From positions 7,323,908-7,387,907 of the forward strand of contig NC_087082.1 in NCBI RefSeq assembly GCF_026151205.1: a stretch of 64,000 bases of DNA. The letters run 5' to 3'. Position 1 is the first letter of the stretch. Every line of letters starts with the position of its first letter. Both the position numbers and the translations under genes were made by a program. Origin of the DNA: Bolinopsis microptera (taxonomy: Eukaryota > Ctenophora > Tentaculata > Lobata > Bolinopsidae). Below the pieces are notes generated by a model that worked only from the letters and a program-made list of their open reading frames with translations, was not told the origin of the DNA and did not search any database. This document shows positions 49,016 to 62,936 of this stretch, one piece after another.

Positions 49016-49888
49016 CATGTATTGATACCTTAAATTCAAAGCTTATAGTTATAACTTCTGATGTTGCTTTAATACCGACTTATTTGAATTATTAACAGTA
49101 AATATTAGGCTTCAGTTCACGTCATAAGGCCGTGTAAATGACCTTAGAAATTCAACCTGTATTGTCACCATACCAAAAAGAATGTTAAATCTATTTTCGT
49201 GAAAAGGTGTTTCGTGTCGTACTATAATTCCTTCAATATTGTCAAATTGTTCACGTTACAAATATTAATAAATCTCTTAGGACATTTGTAAAATTAGCCC
49301 TGGTCTTACTCTTAGAGCTGAGAGTCTGATTCACAATTTTAGGAACTGGTGACTGGTGAGTTAAAGGAACTACTTACAAAAGTGATTCAAACTTGATTTT
49401 TTCACGAAAATGTTTCTTTTCGTATTAATTGTGCAAACGTCAATGTGAGGTGAAGCACAGGTATGCGGGAAATTGAATTACTTCTTTTAAAACGCATTAC
49501 TTTAATTTAAACGCATCACTGTTGGTACATGGGAACAATGTGCTGTAATGTGTTAATCTGTAAAACGGTATGATAACAGTGTAGGAAGTGAGGTGATGTA
49601 GTGGCGAGATATGACATTAACTATTATAAGATATAACATTAACTATTAAGATATAACATTAACTACTGTATTACTAAAACATGGCTGTCAGTTTAAATAA
49701 TTACAAGGTTATATTGTAGGGGAAATTTCATAAATAAAGATCTTGTAATAATAGTAATAGTAATAGTATGACATGTCATATATATAAAAGCTGTGGATAC
49801 TGGTGGGGAGGTGAAACATTTTTGTTTTGACTCCTTCGAGTCCTTACAGGGATTTGATTGATAGATAGTGATACTGGAAGCTGATTGA
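49016..49888. other. No recognised gene
   Basis: AT-rich. A threefold AAGATATAACATTAACTA repeat lies at 49605-49670. Confidence 0.4.
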
Positions 49889-49891
49889 CTA

Positions 49892-50066
49892 AGGGTTCGT
49901 TCACATATTACGTAATAAATTTGTGGCTAATTTATATCCCCCATTCCCCCCTCCGTAATCAGTTTTACACATAGCTATTGTATCAAAATTACACTAGTGT
50001 AATCATTTGGAAACTCCGGCCTCCGGGCCCTCCCTCTCAGCTGATTACGTAATATGTGAACGACCC
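49892..50066. mobile_element. PIF-like MITE, TSD CTA
   Basis: The ends AGGGTTCGTTCACATATTACG and CGTAATATGTGAACGACCC mirror each other. CTA stands at 49889-49891 and 50067-50069. The interior shares CACATAGCTATTG and CCCTCCC segments with the copies at 40583 and 9935. Confidence 0.75.
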
Positions 50067-50098
50067 CTAATCACTGTCGCGTTTAAGGGAAAATGCTT

Positions 50099-50359
50099 GG
50101 GTGGGCGACAATTGACCCCCCGACAAATGACCCCCCGACAATTGACCCTAACCCTAACCCTAACCCTAACCCTAACCCTAACCCTAACCCTAACCCTAAC
50201 CCTAACCCTAACCTTGTCGGGGGGTCAATTGTCGTACTAAGCCCTAGATTTCGCGACAATTGACCCCAGTGTAATTACATAGGGGGTCAATTGTCGGGGG
50301 TCAATTGTCGGGGGTCAATTGTCGGGGGTCAATTGTCGGGGGGTCAATTGTCGCGGTAC
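50099..50359. mobile_element. Mutator-like MITE with telomere-repeat core, TSD GAAAATGCTT
   Basis: Exact 10-bp duplications GAAAATGCTT (50089-50098 and 50360-50369) flank ends that share GCGACAATTGACCCCCCGAC and its complement. Several extra copies of GGGGGTCAATTGTC lie near the right end. The core is a (CCCTAA)n array. Confidence 0.85.
50145..50213. repeat. Interstitial telomere-type repeat (CCCTAA)n
   Basis: About 11 uninterrupted CCCTAA hexamers lie between mirrored GACAATTGACC segments of the MITE. This is the vertebrate/cnidarian-type animal telomere unit. Confidence 0.95.
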
Positions 50360-50452
50360 GAAAATGCTTCACCTGGCAGTATCCAGATCTAGAGGGAGTA
50401 GGGTACATAAGAATTAAGAGGGCTACACAGGTTTTGCTCCCGGTAGATACCT

Positions 50453-50484
50453 ATCAAGCAAGAAGGTATACCTTCTTGCTTGAT
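50453..50484. repeat. Perfect 32-bp palindrome
   Basis: ATCAAGCAAGAAGGTA is followed directly by its exact complement. Confidence 0.95.
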
Positions 50485-50519
50485 GGTATAAAGATGGCCT
50501 GGCCTGAATAATAAAGTTC

Positions 50520-53569
<3,050 letters not shown>

Positions 53570-53977
53570 GACATCTGTCCGACAGCGACATCTGTCCGAC
53601 GCAGAAAATAAGTTATTCGGACAATAGTTTATGTCGGATCCTACCGTACGATTTTTCTTGAAACTTTCCATAAAGTATGGTGGTCATAGGACGGATAATC
53701 TGTGTAAGTTTGAGCGAGTTTCTATGTGCCAAATTTGAGATATCACCTTAAACACAAAAAATATCTCCAATTCGGTGGTTTGCAGCGGTTCCAAGGCATC
53801 TGGAGATCGAACGATACGATTTTCTTGAAACTTTCTAGATAGAAAGATAGCTTTAAGACAAATAATTTGTGCAAGTTTGGGTGAATTTCTATGTGCCAAA
53901 TTTGAGATATTACTTCAAACAAAAGAAAATAGTGCTGTCGGTCAGATGTCGCTGTCGGACAGATGTTGTGTTACCGC
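53570..53977. mobile_element. Short MULE-type MITE sharing TIRs with 45807-46931
   Basis: The left end GGGTGACATCTGTCCGACAG and the right end complement (CACAACATCTGTCCGACAGC) repeat the terminal blocks of the larger element. The interior has an internal duplication (GTGCCAAATTTGAGATAT at about 53727 and 53894). The flanks CCATTTT on both sides suggest a decayed TSD. Confidence 0.75.
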
Positions 53978-55334
53978 CATTTTTGGCCCTTTTATTTATA
54001 CGATGAATTTTACTTAGTCCTTTGAGGCCATATTTCATACCTTAAACCTGAAACTTGAGAGAAATCCTGTTCCAAAAAGTTTGATATGATTATCAGCTAC
54101 ATTCTACACTGTACACTCACAAGAATTTTTGAAGCGCTATCTATGACCTGGGTGGTTGGTAAAATATACAACCTTGTTTGGTCTGTAATTCGTCATCTAT
54201 TGTTTAATTATAAAATCCTTTGAGGGGGGGGGGGGGGCTTCTTGTACGGATTGTCAATAATGTTCAGTAAAAAAATCAACAAAAAAAACTTTTAAAATGA
54301 CTGAAATATCGGTTTTACAGTGACAGACTTCTCAAAATTGAAAAAACTTTCCAAAAAGAAAATGTCTTTTTTTTCGAAAGAGCGTACTCTCAACAAATTT
54401 GTACAGTGTATCAAATCTTATTGTTTTTATCTATACTTTCATAATATGAAGTCAAATCGCGGGTCCCGGCAAAAAAGGTTTTGGTGAAGGTATGTCCCCT
54501 TAATAGTTCTGGGGTTCCTCCAAGTTCAGGTCAGATCCTATCTTTCTTATGGACCATTAAGTGATTCGTCGGGTCGGTTCACGTCACGTATTTCGAAGTG
54601 ATCCACTGATCCAGTCGTAAGCAGCAGGTGATCACAATTCCTTCGGGTCGGTTCAAGCCACGTATGTCCAAGCTTGTTCCAATGAGTTAATTGTAAGCAG
54701 CAGATGATCCTAATTCCTATCACACGCATCGTATAAAGACATATCTCTGATTGGGATAACAAGTTCATATGCTTGGGCCATATATAAGGCTTCTTCCACC
54801 ACAAGCAAGCCTTCCCATGTCGCATAACAGTCCAGGTAGCGTACTGTAGTGCGACAGTGTCGGCCTTGGAAATTCTCTGTCGCACTTGAGTTCGTGTCGC
54901 ACTACAGTCAAGGTAGCGTACTATAGTGCGACAGTGTCGATCTAGGGTACGTTTCGCACTAGGGTACATGTCGCACTACGATATGTGAATCCTTATTCAG
55001 GACGAAAAAAAACCTGATCATACTTGTTTTATTTGTGAGACATCATTATTTGTTATATCAACTCTTCTCCACGCAGTATAAGTGTACATTATGCATTACT
55101 TTATCCACGATTCTGTAATTGATTACTCGAATACCAAGACAATTATTTTATCACACTTTACAAGTCTACCATCGTAATCTACATTATATTGTTAATTGCT
55201 TGAAGAAATTACACACAAGTGAACATTTCCTACCTATGTAAATTGATGAAGCTGCCTCGTTTTATACATTGTTCTCTCTACAGATTACAGTTAATTGCCT
55301 TAATCCAAATTGTTGGCCTTGTACACAAAAATAG
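53978..55334. other. No confirmed gene
   Basis: Contains a G14 run (54224-54237), a duplicated CGGGTCGGTTCA block (54568 and 54645), and repeats of TAGCGTACT.TAGTGCGACAG at 54836-54940. The 140-aa minus frame over these repeats is not convincing. Confidence 0.4.
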
Positions 55335-55552
55335 CTCAATCCAACGGATTGGTCCTTGAACTGCTCCCCCGTGTCCGACAAGAAGTTGTCCCAATCTACA
55401 CGCCTGCTGATGGGACGGTACGTGCCCAACACGTGGTCACGTGGTCTGAACAAGATATCAGCAGCAGTGGAGAGTGTCCTGGTCCGCTGGGAGGACTGCA
55501 CTTTTCCTGAAGTGTCTGAAGAATATGATGAGGGCCTGCCACGACTTGTCAG
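55335..55552 (+). CDS. Exon of an unidentified protein-coding gene
   Basis: An acceptor (AAAAATAG) and an excellent donor (CAG|GTGAGC) bound a 218-bp open exon. The product reads DKKLSQSTRLLMGRYVPNTW, then LNKISAAVESVLVRWEDCTF and EYDEGLPRLVR. Composition and punctuation by Trp/Arg/Asp look like conserved protein rather than noise. I do not recognise the family. Phase in is 0, out is 2. Partner exons were not found nearby. Confidence 0.5.
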
Positions 55553-57126
55553 GTGAGCAAACATAGCTGTTAGGTGAAACATAGCTGTGAAAGTGAATGT
55601 CAGTTTCTTTAAATGATCTGCACACTGTTTGCGACATCTTTTATTGTTTCCTAAAATGAAACTATGATTATAGTTTCAAGTATAATCCGAACTCAAACTG
55701 AACTTATTGGAAAGAAAGAAAGAAATATTGTTATCCACTTAGTTATGCAGATTCAGCTTATAAACTGGTATAGATTTGATATAGAACCTCTCCCGTGAAC
55801 CTACACTCCTTTGCATTGGGATATATTGTCCGTTTTGTTTGCATCCTGTGCTGTCGTATAGGGAACCAAAACTTTTCCAAAATGAATAGCAATTCTATTT
55901 CTAGTAATTCGACTGTAGCCACTCGTTCAATCCATGAGTGGAGCTATCAAGAGTTTTGTCTCCATGGACCCTGCTCGAAACTGGCGACCAAAGAGGAAGA
56001 GACAAAACCATTTATGTGATTATTTACAAATTTGTCTCATTAACTGTTATACTGGCACTTATTCATATACAAACCAGGAAGTTTCAGGTGAATCAACTAA
56101 TCAAAGTATCCATTAGACCATTCTTGAGACTTTCTATGATTATGAACTTACGACGATTTCGTGGCCTCTGTCATTATGTAATGGTTTATTAACGGTTACC
56201 CAATTGGCTTATGTTTTCGTAGGGGTCGTTTATATTTATGGACTTTATATAATTGGAATGTGGTATATTACATCATCATGACTGTACTATTCTGTGCCGA
56301 TATCTTGTAAACTAATTAAATTTTATATGAGGCTGTGAGCTATTTCTAGCAATACCTATTTTAAGTATCTAAACGTAAACTATGATAATGATTATACTTT
56401 CAACACTACTTTTATATAACAAATAATTTTAGGAAGTGATGTAACAGAGCCGATATATCTAACGTTCCCAAGGGCCGGCAAGTCCCCATTCATAGCAGGC
56501 CGCTAGTTTTACTGTCCCTTAATATCAGCATCTGGTGCTCCAGTCCTTCCAAGCGCCAACATTTGTTGAGTCTTTTCTGAAAATTACATTTACTGAAAAC
56601 TTATTCATCGTAATTTGATTTTGATATTTACTACATTATTTATCCTTCATTTCATTTACTACTAACTATGAATGATTACAGTGAGTACATTTGTATCGGT
56701 ATGCGGGTATGTTGCGGTTTAACCCGTTAAACGTGACAAGTGAATGCAACCGCAATTTGTAGCTGTCGTGCTCCAACCAAAATTATTAACATTGTTACTA
56801 TTTCTCGAATTTGAAAATCGTTGTATTTTGCTTGTTTGGAACCTTTATCGTGGCCCTTACTAATCGTTCACATAATTAGTTTGAAATTGGTTTTCGCCTT
56901 TTGAAGATTAGTGGAAACAACTCTGTGGCTAGTGAAATACAATCAGACATAAAGGAATTACGGTTTACTGGTAATCTCAGCCACCTGTCAGTATCGGACC
57001 ATAAACCCAAGTTCCAGTCTAACTAAAGACCACATACTACACTGTCATGCCACGAGTCTAAGTATCTATCTTCAGAAAGCAGTCACGACAGTTCAATTCA
57101 CCTATCTCACCACTTTTTCTTTCTAG
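55553..57126. other. Intronic or intergenic, no confirmed exon
   Basis: Frames at 55795-56192 overlap in three phases and none stands out. ATACTTTCAACACTACT...ATATAACAAATAATTTTAG at 56393-56431 recurs as the loop of the MITE at 60571-60813. Confidence 0.35.
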
Positions 57127-57255
57127 TTAAAGTGCGTGTGTTTCTTTCAATCTAGACCTTGTTAATAAGGAAGTTTGGGTGTTGTATTTAGCTACATATC
57201 CCAAAACATCTCTATTAACAAGGTCTAGATTGAAAAAAATACACGCACTTAAGAA
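57127..57255. mobile_element. Hairpin MITE, ~50-bp arms
   Basis: AAGTGCGTGTGTTTCTTTCA then ATCTAGACCTTGTTAATA is mirrored at 57205-57252, with a few mismatches, around a short loop. Confidence 0.85.
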
Positions 57256-57406
57256 AAGAAATTAAGTTGAGTCTTGTTGTATTTCCAAAGCTCTAGTCAC
57301 TCCTGACGTATCCTAGGCTTAATCACAAATTGTGCAGTTCAGCAGAATTTGATACTAAGTTACAAGAGCTACATGTTGCATCATTCTCTGTTTAAACTTC
57401 AACTTT

Positions 57407-57468
57407 TTGCCCTGCTAGCCAAATTACCACTCTGGAATCCAGAGTGGTAATTTGGCTAGCAGGGCAAT
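57407..57468. repeat. 61-bp perfect hairpin
   Basis: TTGCCCTGCTAGCCAAATTA then CCACTCTGGA is followed, after one base, by its exact complement. Confidence 0.92.
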
Positions 57469-57514
57469 TTTAGGCTGGAATCTGGATTACGTACACACTC
57501 TAGAGATAGAGCGT

Positions 57515-57588
57515 GTTTTACAGTCAGGTGCCTGCTATCCTGATACTGTGTGTTTTACCGTCAGGTGCCTGCTATCCTGATACTGGTA
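57515..57588. repeat. 38-bp direct duplication
   Basis: GTGTTTTACMGTCAGGTGCC then TGCTATCCTGATACTG occurs twice in tandem. Confidence 0.85.
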
Positions 57589-58535
57589 AAAGTAAATCTA
57601 GTGCGTTCCCCTCTAAATACGTATAAGCTGGTATGTTCAAAGTGCCCGTTTGCTATTAGCACTGACTACGGGACGGACCTGCAGATTGGTGCTTGTAATA
57701 CTAATAGTATGTCGCATGAACGGTTTGTTTGTTGGTAAGTCGGCCGCTAAATATTAGGAAGCAAGTACTTAACTTAAGTACTGAGTTAAGTTTGTTGTCA
57801 CTTTGCTAGATATGTCCACGTACAGATTGAGATGGGGTTCATGTGAAGGAGTAAACTTCAAAGGAGAGTCCTGGTTGGAAAAACCCAAGAATAAAATTGA
57901 TCTAGTGTTTCCATTTTTCCTAATGAATTATGTAACACGTAAAAGAAAATATTTTTGCCGGTTATAAACCTGGTGTAAATTCTCGGTTTTTCGTTGAATT
58001 CCTCTATACATCTATAATGATTGCCACTGACCTTATATTATATATACGGCTCACCCTAACTAATTTAGATATAAATTGATATCTCATTATCAACATGGTA
58101 TGAAGATGTATCAGTTGTTTTGAGCGCTGACTACGGTATTGATTCTGTTCGTTGCTTGTAGTTGCAAGTTTTGACTGGTTTGTTTGATGATAAGTCGGAG
58201 GTATGGTCTGTTGTTAAACGCTGGGAAACAAGTACTTAAGCTAAGTTCTTAAGTTGAGTATTTGAACCTAAAGCGACCCAATTCATTTTAAGTCAAACTT
58301 TTTCTATGTTGTCTGTAGAATTTGTTAATCCTAGTACATCATTGGGTAATATATGTTGGCTGCAAGCCTTCCGGTTACATAGCAAGCAACTCTGTAAGCT
58401 ACATTCACCATAGGGCGTGAATCACGATTTCTGTCCAATTTGAACTCAATTGTTGTACTTGATCTTGGGAACGTATTGAACCAAAAATATCGAATTTGTT
58501 GCCATCCACCAATGGTTGGAGTTGAGTATTAGTAC

Positions 58536-58705
58536 TCAAGTCAAGTCAAGTCAAGTCAAGTCAAGTCAAGTCAAGTCAAGTCAAGTCAAGTCAAGTCAAG
58601 TCAAGTCAAGTCAAGTCAAGTCAAGTCAAGTCATGTCAAGTCAAGTCAAGTCAAGTCAAGTCAAGTCTTCAAGTCAAGTCAAGTCTGCAGCAAGTCAAGT
58701 CAAGT
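58536..58705. repeat. (TCAAG)n pentanucleotide array
   Basis: About 33 copies of TCAAG with one T substitution and short interruptions. AAGTTTGTTGTCAC follows it; the same flank occurs at 57780-57800 after AAGTACTGAGTT, so the array arose in one copy of a local duplication. Confidence 0.95.
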
Positions 58706-60570
58706 TTGTTGTCACACTTGCTACATAGGTTCACGTCCAAATTAGCATGGATGAAATTATAATGTTAAAGTAGTATCGTTTGGCTGCATCTTGGGGAATA
58801 AATTTAAATTCTTAACTTTAAGGTTTAAACTTAAAAATTAGACAATGAAATTTTAAAGGTGTGACATACTGTCACATTTGCAAAAACCCAGCAATTGTCC
58901 CGAACTGTCACTGCTCTGGCTCTGTTTCCCTTTAACTAATTCCTCAACTTTAATAATTAAACCTGAACAAAATCGGCGGATATTCAGACTTGTTGGCATT
59001 TCTTAAGGTGCAACCATGGTTTACTGCCAATGTATAGGAATAATTTCTCAGATTGGGGTCTGGAAAGTTCCAGTTAGTGCACGGCAATACTTCATACTAA
59101 GTCGGAGACTTGAAGTCGTTGGACAAAGTCTGGCAGAATTAAAGCAATAGGCCGTTAGAATTTATTTAAACATGTTTCAAAGTAGGCGAAGGAACTCATG
59201 TTGAAACTTGCTGGATTTTTTTATTACTCGACTTCGATAAAGCATTTAATTAGGTGAACCATCTTAGAGAGAATTGCCGGGTCAATCTGTGCTCAGGGTC
59301 TTTTCTGTTTACACCTTGTAAACCTGTCGTACTTTCTCGGTTCACCGCATAGTTTTACTTTGTGATTAATGATTATCACTGTTTCAATGACCCTTCATGA
59401 GTAATTGCTTACCTATTCACATTTAACTGCTTTCTCTATATTATCTTGATCTGAAGAGTATTGGTTTAAGTATTTGGCACAGTCTGCCAAAGTTATGCAG
59501 CTGCACTGCTACAAGCTTACAAGCTTTCAACAATCAATTACAAAATTATAAAACCACTCCGCTTTATACCCCTTATCTAAATATAGATTATACAGTCGCA
59601 TTATCTTAATTGAACAGCCTCTCCATTTCCTTTATTCATTCCGCCGATTACAGGTCCTACTTCTAGACGTAATGCTATAATGTATTGGAATGTTATTTAG
59701 TCTGTAATAAGTATTCTGCAGACTGCAGAATAGAGATTCTATATCAAACCTCCAGTTAGAAGGTTTGATACGGGATCTTCATATCTAAGTCTGATTATAT
59801 TGAAACTTTCCTGCTGTACGGGCTACTCACGTACTTTAATTGTTTGTATCTCTTACCTAGACTTGAATACTGAATAGCTTATCAACCTGTGCACTGTGTG
59901 CAGATAGTTGCGGCCAACAGCAAGGCTCTGAGTCCAATCACTTATATTCTTCTTTATTTCATCTTTCATTTTAAATTGTTTCCATTTCAATTAATTTTTA
60001 TTCTGCCAGTCATTTGGGTGACTCAAACAACGGGTTTAATATTTTGAAGTTATAATAACTACTTATGTATTCAGTAATTACTAAAAAAGTAGTGTCAGAT
60101 AGAATAGCCTGGACTTCTTAACCACAAATTCTAACTACTGAAAATGTTCATTCATGTCATTATCAAGTTTGTCTAAAATTCGCCAACTTATAACTGTACC
60201 CGGAGATTTTTCACCTGTTTTTCATTGGTTTATAACATTAAGATTTAGAGGTCTTAATCCCGAATTTAGCCTCTAACCGATTAAAAGATAATCGAATGCC
60301 CTGTACTACGAATTATCAAATTAATAATAGTTACTACATATTATTACTTAGTTGTTTGTCTCGAGTAATCAGCGCTTGTAAAGTTTGGTGAAATATATTA
60401 TTCGATTAATAGGTCATACATTTATCCATTCAAAGATCTATTTTTAGTGTCCTAAAAGTCTTCCTTTCTGCCTCTGGCTCTGTTGAAGGCAAGGGATAAA
60501 TACTTGGCAGTTTGTTTTTAATATTTTAAAGTGCTCCAGTTTTACCTTGTATTATATTACTTGTATTATA
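58706..60570. other. No recognised gene
   Basis: AT-rich unique-looking DNA. A small hairpin (ATCAAACCTCCAGTTAGAAG / GGTTTGAT) lies at 59743-59770. Confidence 0.4.
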
Positions 60571-60813
60571 TTGATAGTTGGATAATATCTGGTTGGAAGA
60601 GACAAGGACAAATGAAACAGGAAGTTATGAATGTCGGCGAATTTTCGACGTCAACGCCATCTTCAGGTTAAAAGTTTTAATACTTTCAACACTACTATAT
60701 AACAAATAATTTTAGCCTGAAGATGGTGTTGACGCCGAAAATTTGCCTACATTCCTAACCTCCTGTTTCATTTGTCCTTGTCTCTTCCAACCGGATATTA
60801 TCCAACTATCAGT
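60571..60813. mobile_element. MITE with ~95-bp TIRs
   Basis: TGATAGTTGGATAATATC, then GGTTGGAAGAGACAAGGACA and AATGAAACAGGA, on to CAACGCCATCTTCAGG are mirrored at the right with a few substitutions. The ~40-bp loop matches 56393-56431. Confidence 0.88.
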
Positions 60814-61810
60814 ATTTCAATCATGAGACTAATAAACAGCGAACTACTCCATCATTAACTGTATTACATATATTATTTTAACTTATCATTTTAACAAGTA
60901 CAAGTACAAGTAAGTATTATAAATATATGACCGATCCATACTTAACCGACTGCCAACTCTTTTTCCTCTGTCTTTAACAGAGCTTTTGTGTGGTCTACCA
61001 CAGATATTTTTAAGCGACATCTTTTCAAAGTAGGAGTCATATTAGACAAAAATATTAAGAATATGGTTATTATTTTATTGTATTTTATGGTTTTACAGGA
61101 ATTTTGTCCTCTGAATCTGATGAAAACTGCATTTTTAAAGTTAAAAGTCGACTTATGATTTCTCATACATATCAATAATTATTGAGCCTCTGACTCTATC
61201 GTAAAATTAAAAAAGCGTAGATACTCATGAAAGCAAATCGCCACTAAAGTAAGGTATCCGACAAATGCAGTGTGATTATTGGAGAGCTGCATTTCCTGCA
61301 ACTTATCACATAACACTCAGCTTACATTTCCGTTTAATCCGGATATCACAACGTTTACCAGCACAGCTCTTCTATAAAAACAATTTTATAGTAATCATGG
61401 ATCTCCGTGAAGACTCTGGTAGCTTTTCATTGGCCGACATACTCTTTTTCCAAAGTTCAGGAACTAGCAAGTTCCAAGTCCTCGTGTACAAGACATAATT
61501 ACCCATATTCACCCATAATTACCCATAATTAGCTGTAATTAAACTGCCTACAAGTATAACTTTATCGGACGCTGTGAACTTTTTGAAACGTCGCGACGGT
61601 GCTCTATGATGTGTCGTAAACATATGAATTTTTGTTTTGAACCCCGTTGTTTTTGTGGAGTTAGTATGCCAGTTTGACGGATGCATTATTTGGTTCACCT
61701 AGATTTTGAGGATGGGTGAGTTACAGGACTTCTTGTTGTTTTTAAGAAGATAATTTCGAATCAATAACTATTTCAATAGACGTGGATAATAGCAGAAAGT
61801 TGACCAGTTC
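60814..61810. other. No recognised gene
   Basis: Short frames only (complement 60942-61175; plus 61265-61498), none recognised. Confidence 0.35.
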
Positions 61811-61814
61811 ATTA

Positions 61815-61888
61815 TGACACGTGACAAGTTCGTTATAACACGTGACAAGTTCGTTATGACACGTGACAAGTTCGTTATGACACGTGAC
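61815..61888. repeat. 21-bp repeat GACACGTGACAAGTTCGTTAT with E-boxes
   Basis: 3.5 copies. CACGTG begins at 61818, 61839, 61860 and 61881. Confidence 0.9.
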
Positions 61889-61899
61889 AGCGAAGTTTG

Positions 61900-62936
61900 T
61901 TGGTTAATCCATCTCAAACTGAGTCTCTGGCGTCCAAACAAGCTTGCACGACCTTCTTGCTATAGTGAGGCCTATGTGTGCAACGATTTAGAAGTGGCGG
62001 TTAAGATATCTGAAAATAATAATAATAGAGGGCCTAGCGGTGTTTCTACTCGAATCACTAGGAACTCTGAACATACTTTACTCAACCTATTTTTAATTTT
62101 ACCGTTGTTTATCGATTAATAACGGTTCGGTAATAACAAATGATTGGATTAATTTGTATGCGTATTTTGATCGGCTGACCTACTTACGTAGTTACTTACG
62201 TACTGCCCGAACCTATATACATATTTATGTATATACTATATTTTATACTATATATATACTTAAACACAAAACTGAAAACCTGGAAAGGCGGTGGAAACAG
62301 TGTGTTAAAATTAGCATCCAATCCTCCCTCCTTGGACGGCTTAATACCGTCGTCCAGAAATGTTGCTGAAATTGCTTGTAACCACAAATATGATATCGTT
62401 TATAAGCGTTTATAAGCATGGTATATGGTCCTCCCCGAAGCCATGCAGGACAATTGCCATTTGAAACTGCCTTGAACAGCGTGGCACAGGAAACTCAAGA
62501 CTTTCTCGCTCTAAGATCATGGCCTTGCTCTCTCATATAGCCTTTATTTTCTAGCTTTATGTAGTTCCCACTTCCCTGTAGTTTTTATGTTATATACGAG
62601 GTTCAAGATATAAATCTATCAAGACATGACAACTTAATTAGTTCTACCTATGATCTTTGTAAAATTGTGGTTTCCCACAGGTTTTCTCGTACTAATAGAA
62701 TTGAAAGGAGGATGTATTTGAGGAGGATGTATTTCTCGACTAAAAACTGAAACACTTCTCAAAAAGACTTCAAATCCTTAATATGTATACTATATAATAT
62801 ATTAATATATTATAAAAATATTAATGTTATTACATCATTTAACACATTTTAGTTTACATTACGCATCAAAACTTTTGCTCTCTAATCTTTTCCTAAGTGC
62901 ACTGACTTGCTGATAAGAAACTGCTTGATCTGATCA
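61900..62936. other. No recognised gene
   Basis: AT-rich. Frames at 62154-62415 overlap in several phases and look random. Confidence 0.35.

Larger units (their letters stand above)
50070..50511 (+). other. Possible 3'-terminal exon of an unidentified gene, split by a MITE
   Basis: If the 261-bp element and one copy of its 10-bp duplication are ignored, a frame reads from the 50070s into 50370-50511 (KCFTWQYPDLEGVGYIRIKR, then DGIKMAWPE and TAA). AATAAA follows within a few bases of the stop, as expected for a terminal exon. No acceptor is certain and no family is recognised. A perfect 32-bp palindrome inside the frame (50453-50484) argues for caution. Confidence 0.3.

Noticed and set aside
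54547-54969. 140-aa minus frame
   Set aside because: Spans duplicated CGGGTCGGTTCA blocks and GTGCGACAG repeats; composition looks non-coding.
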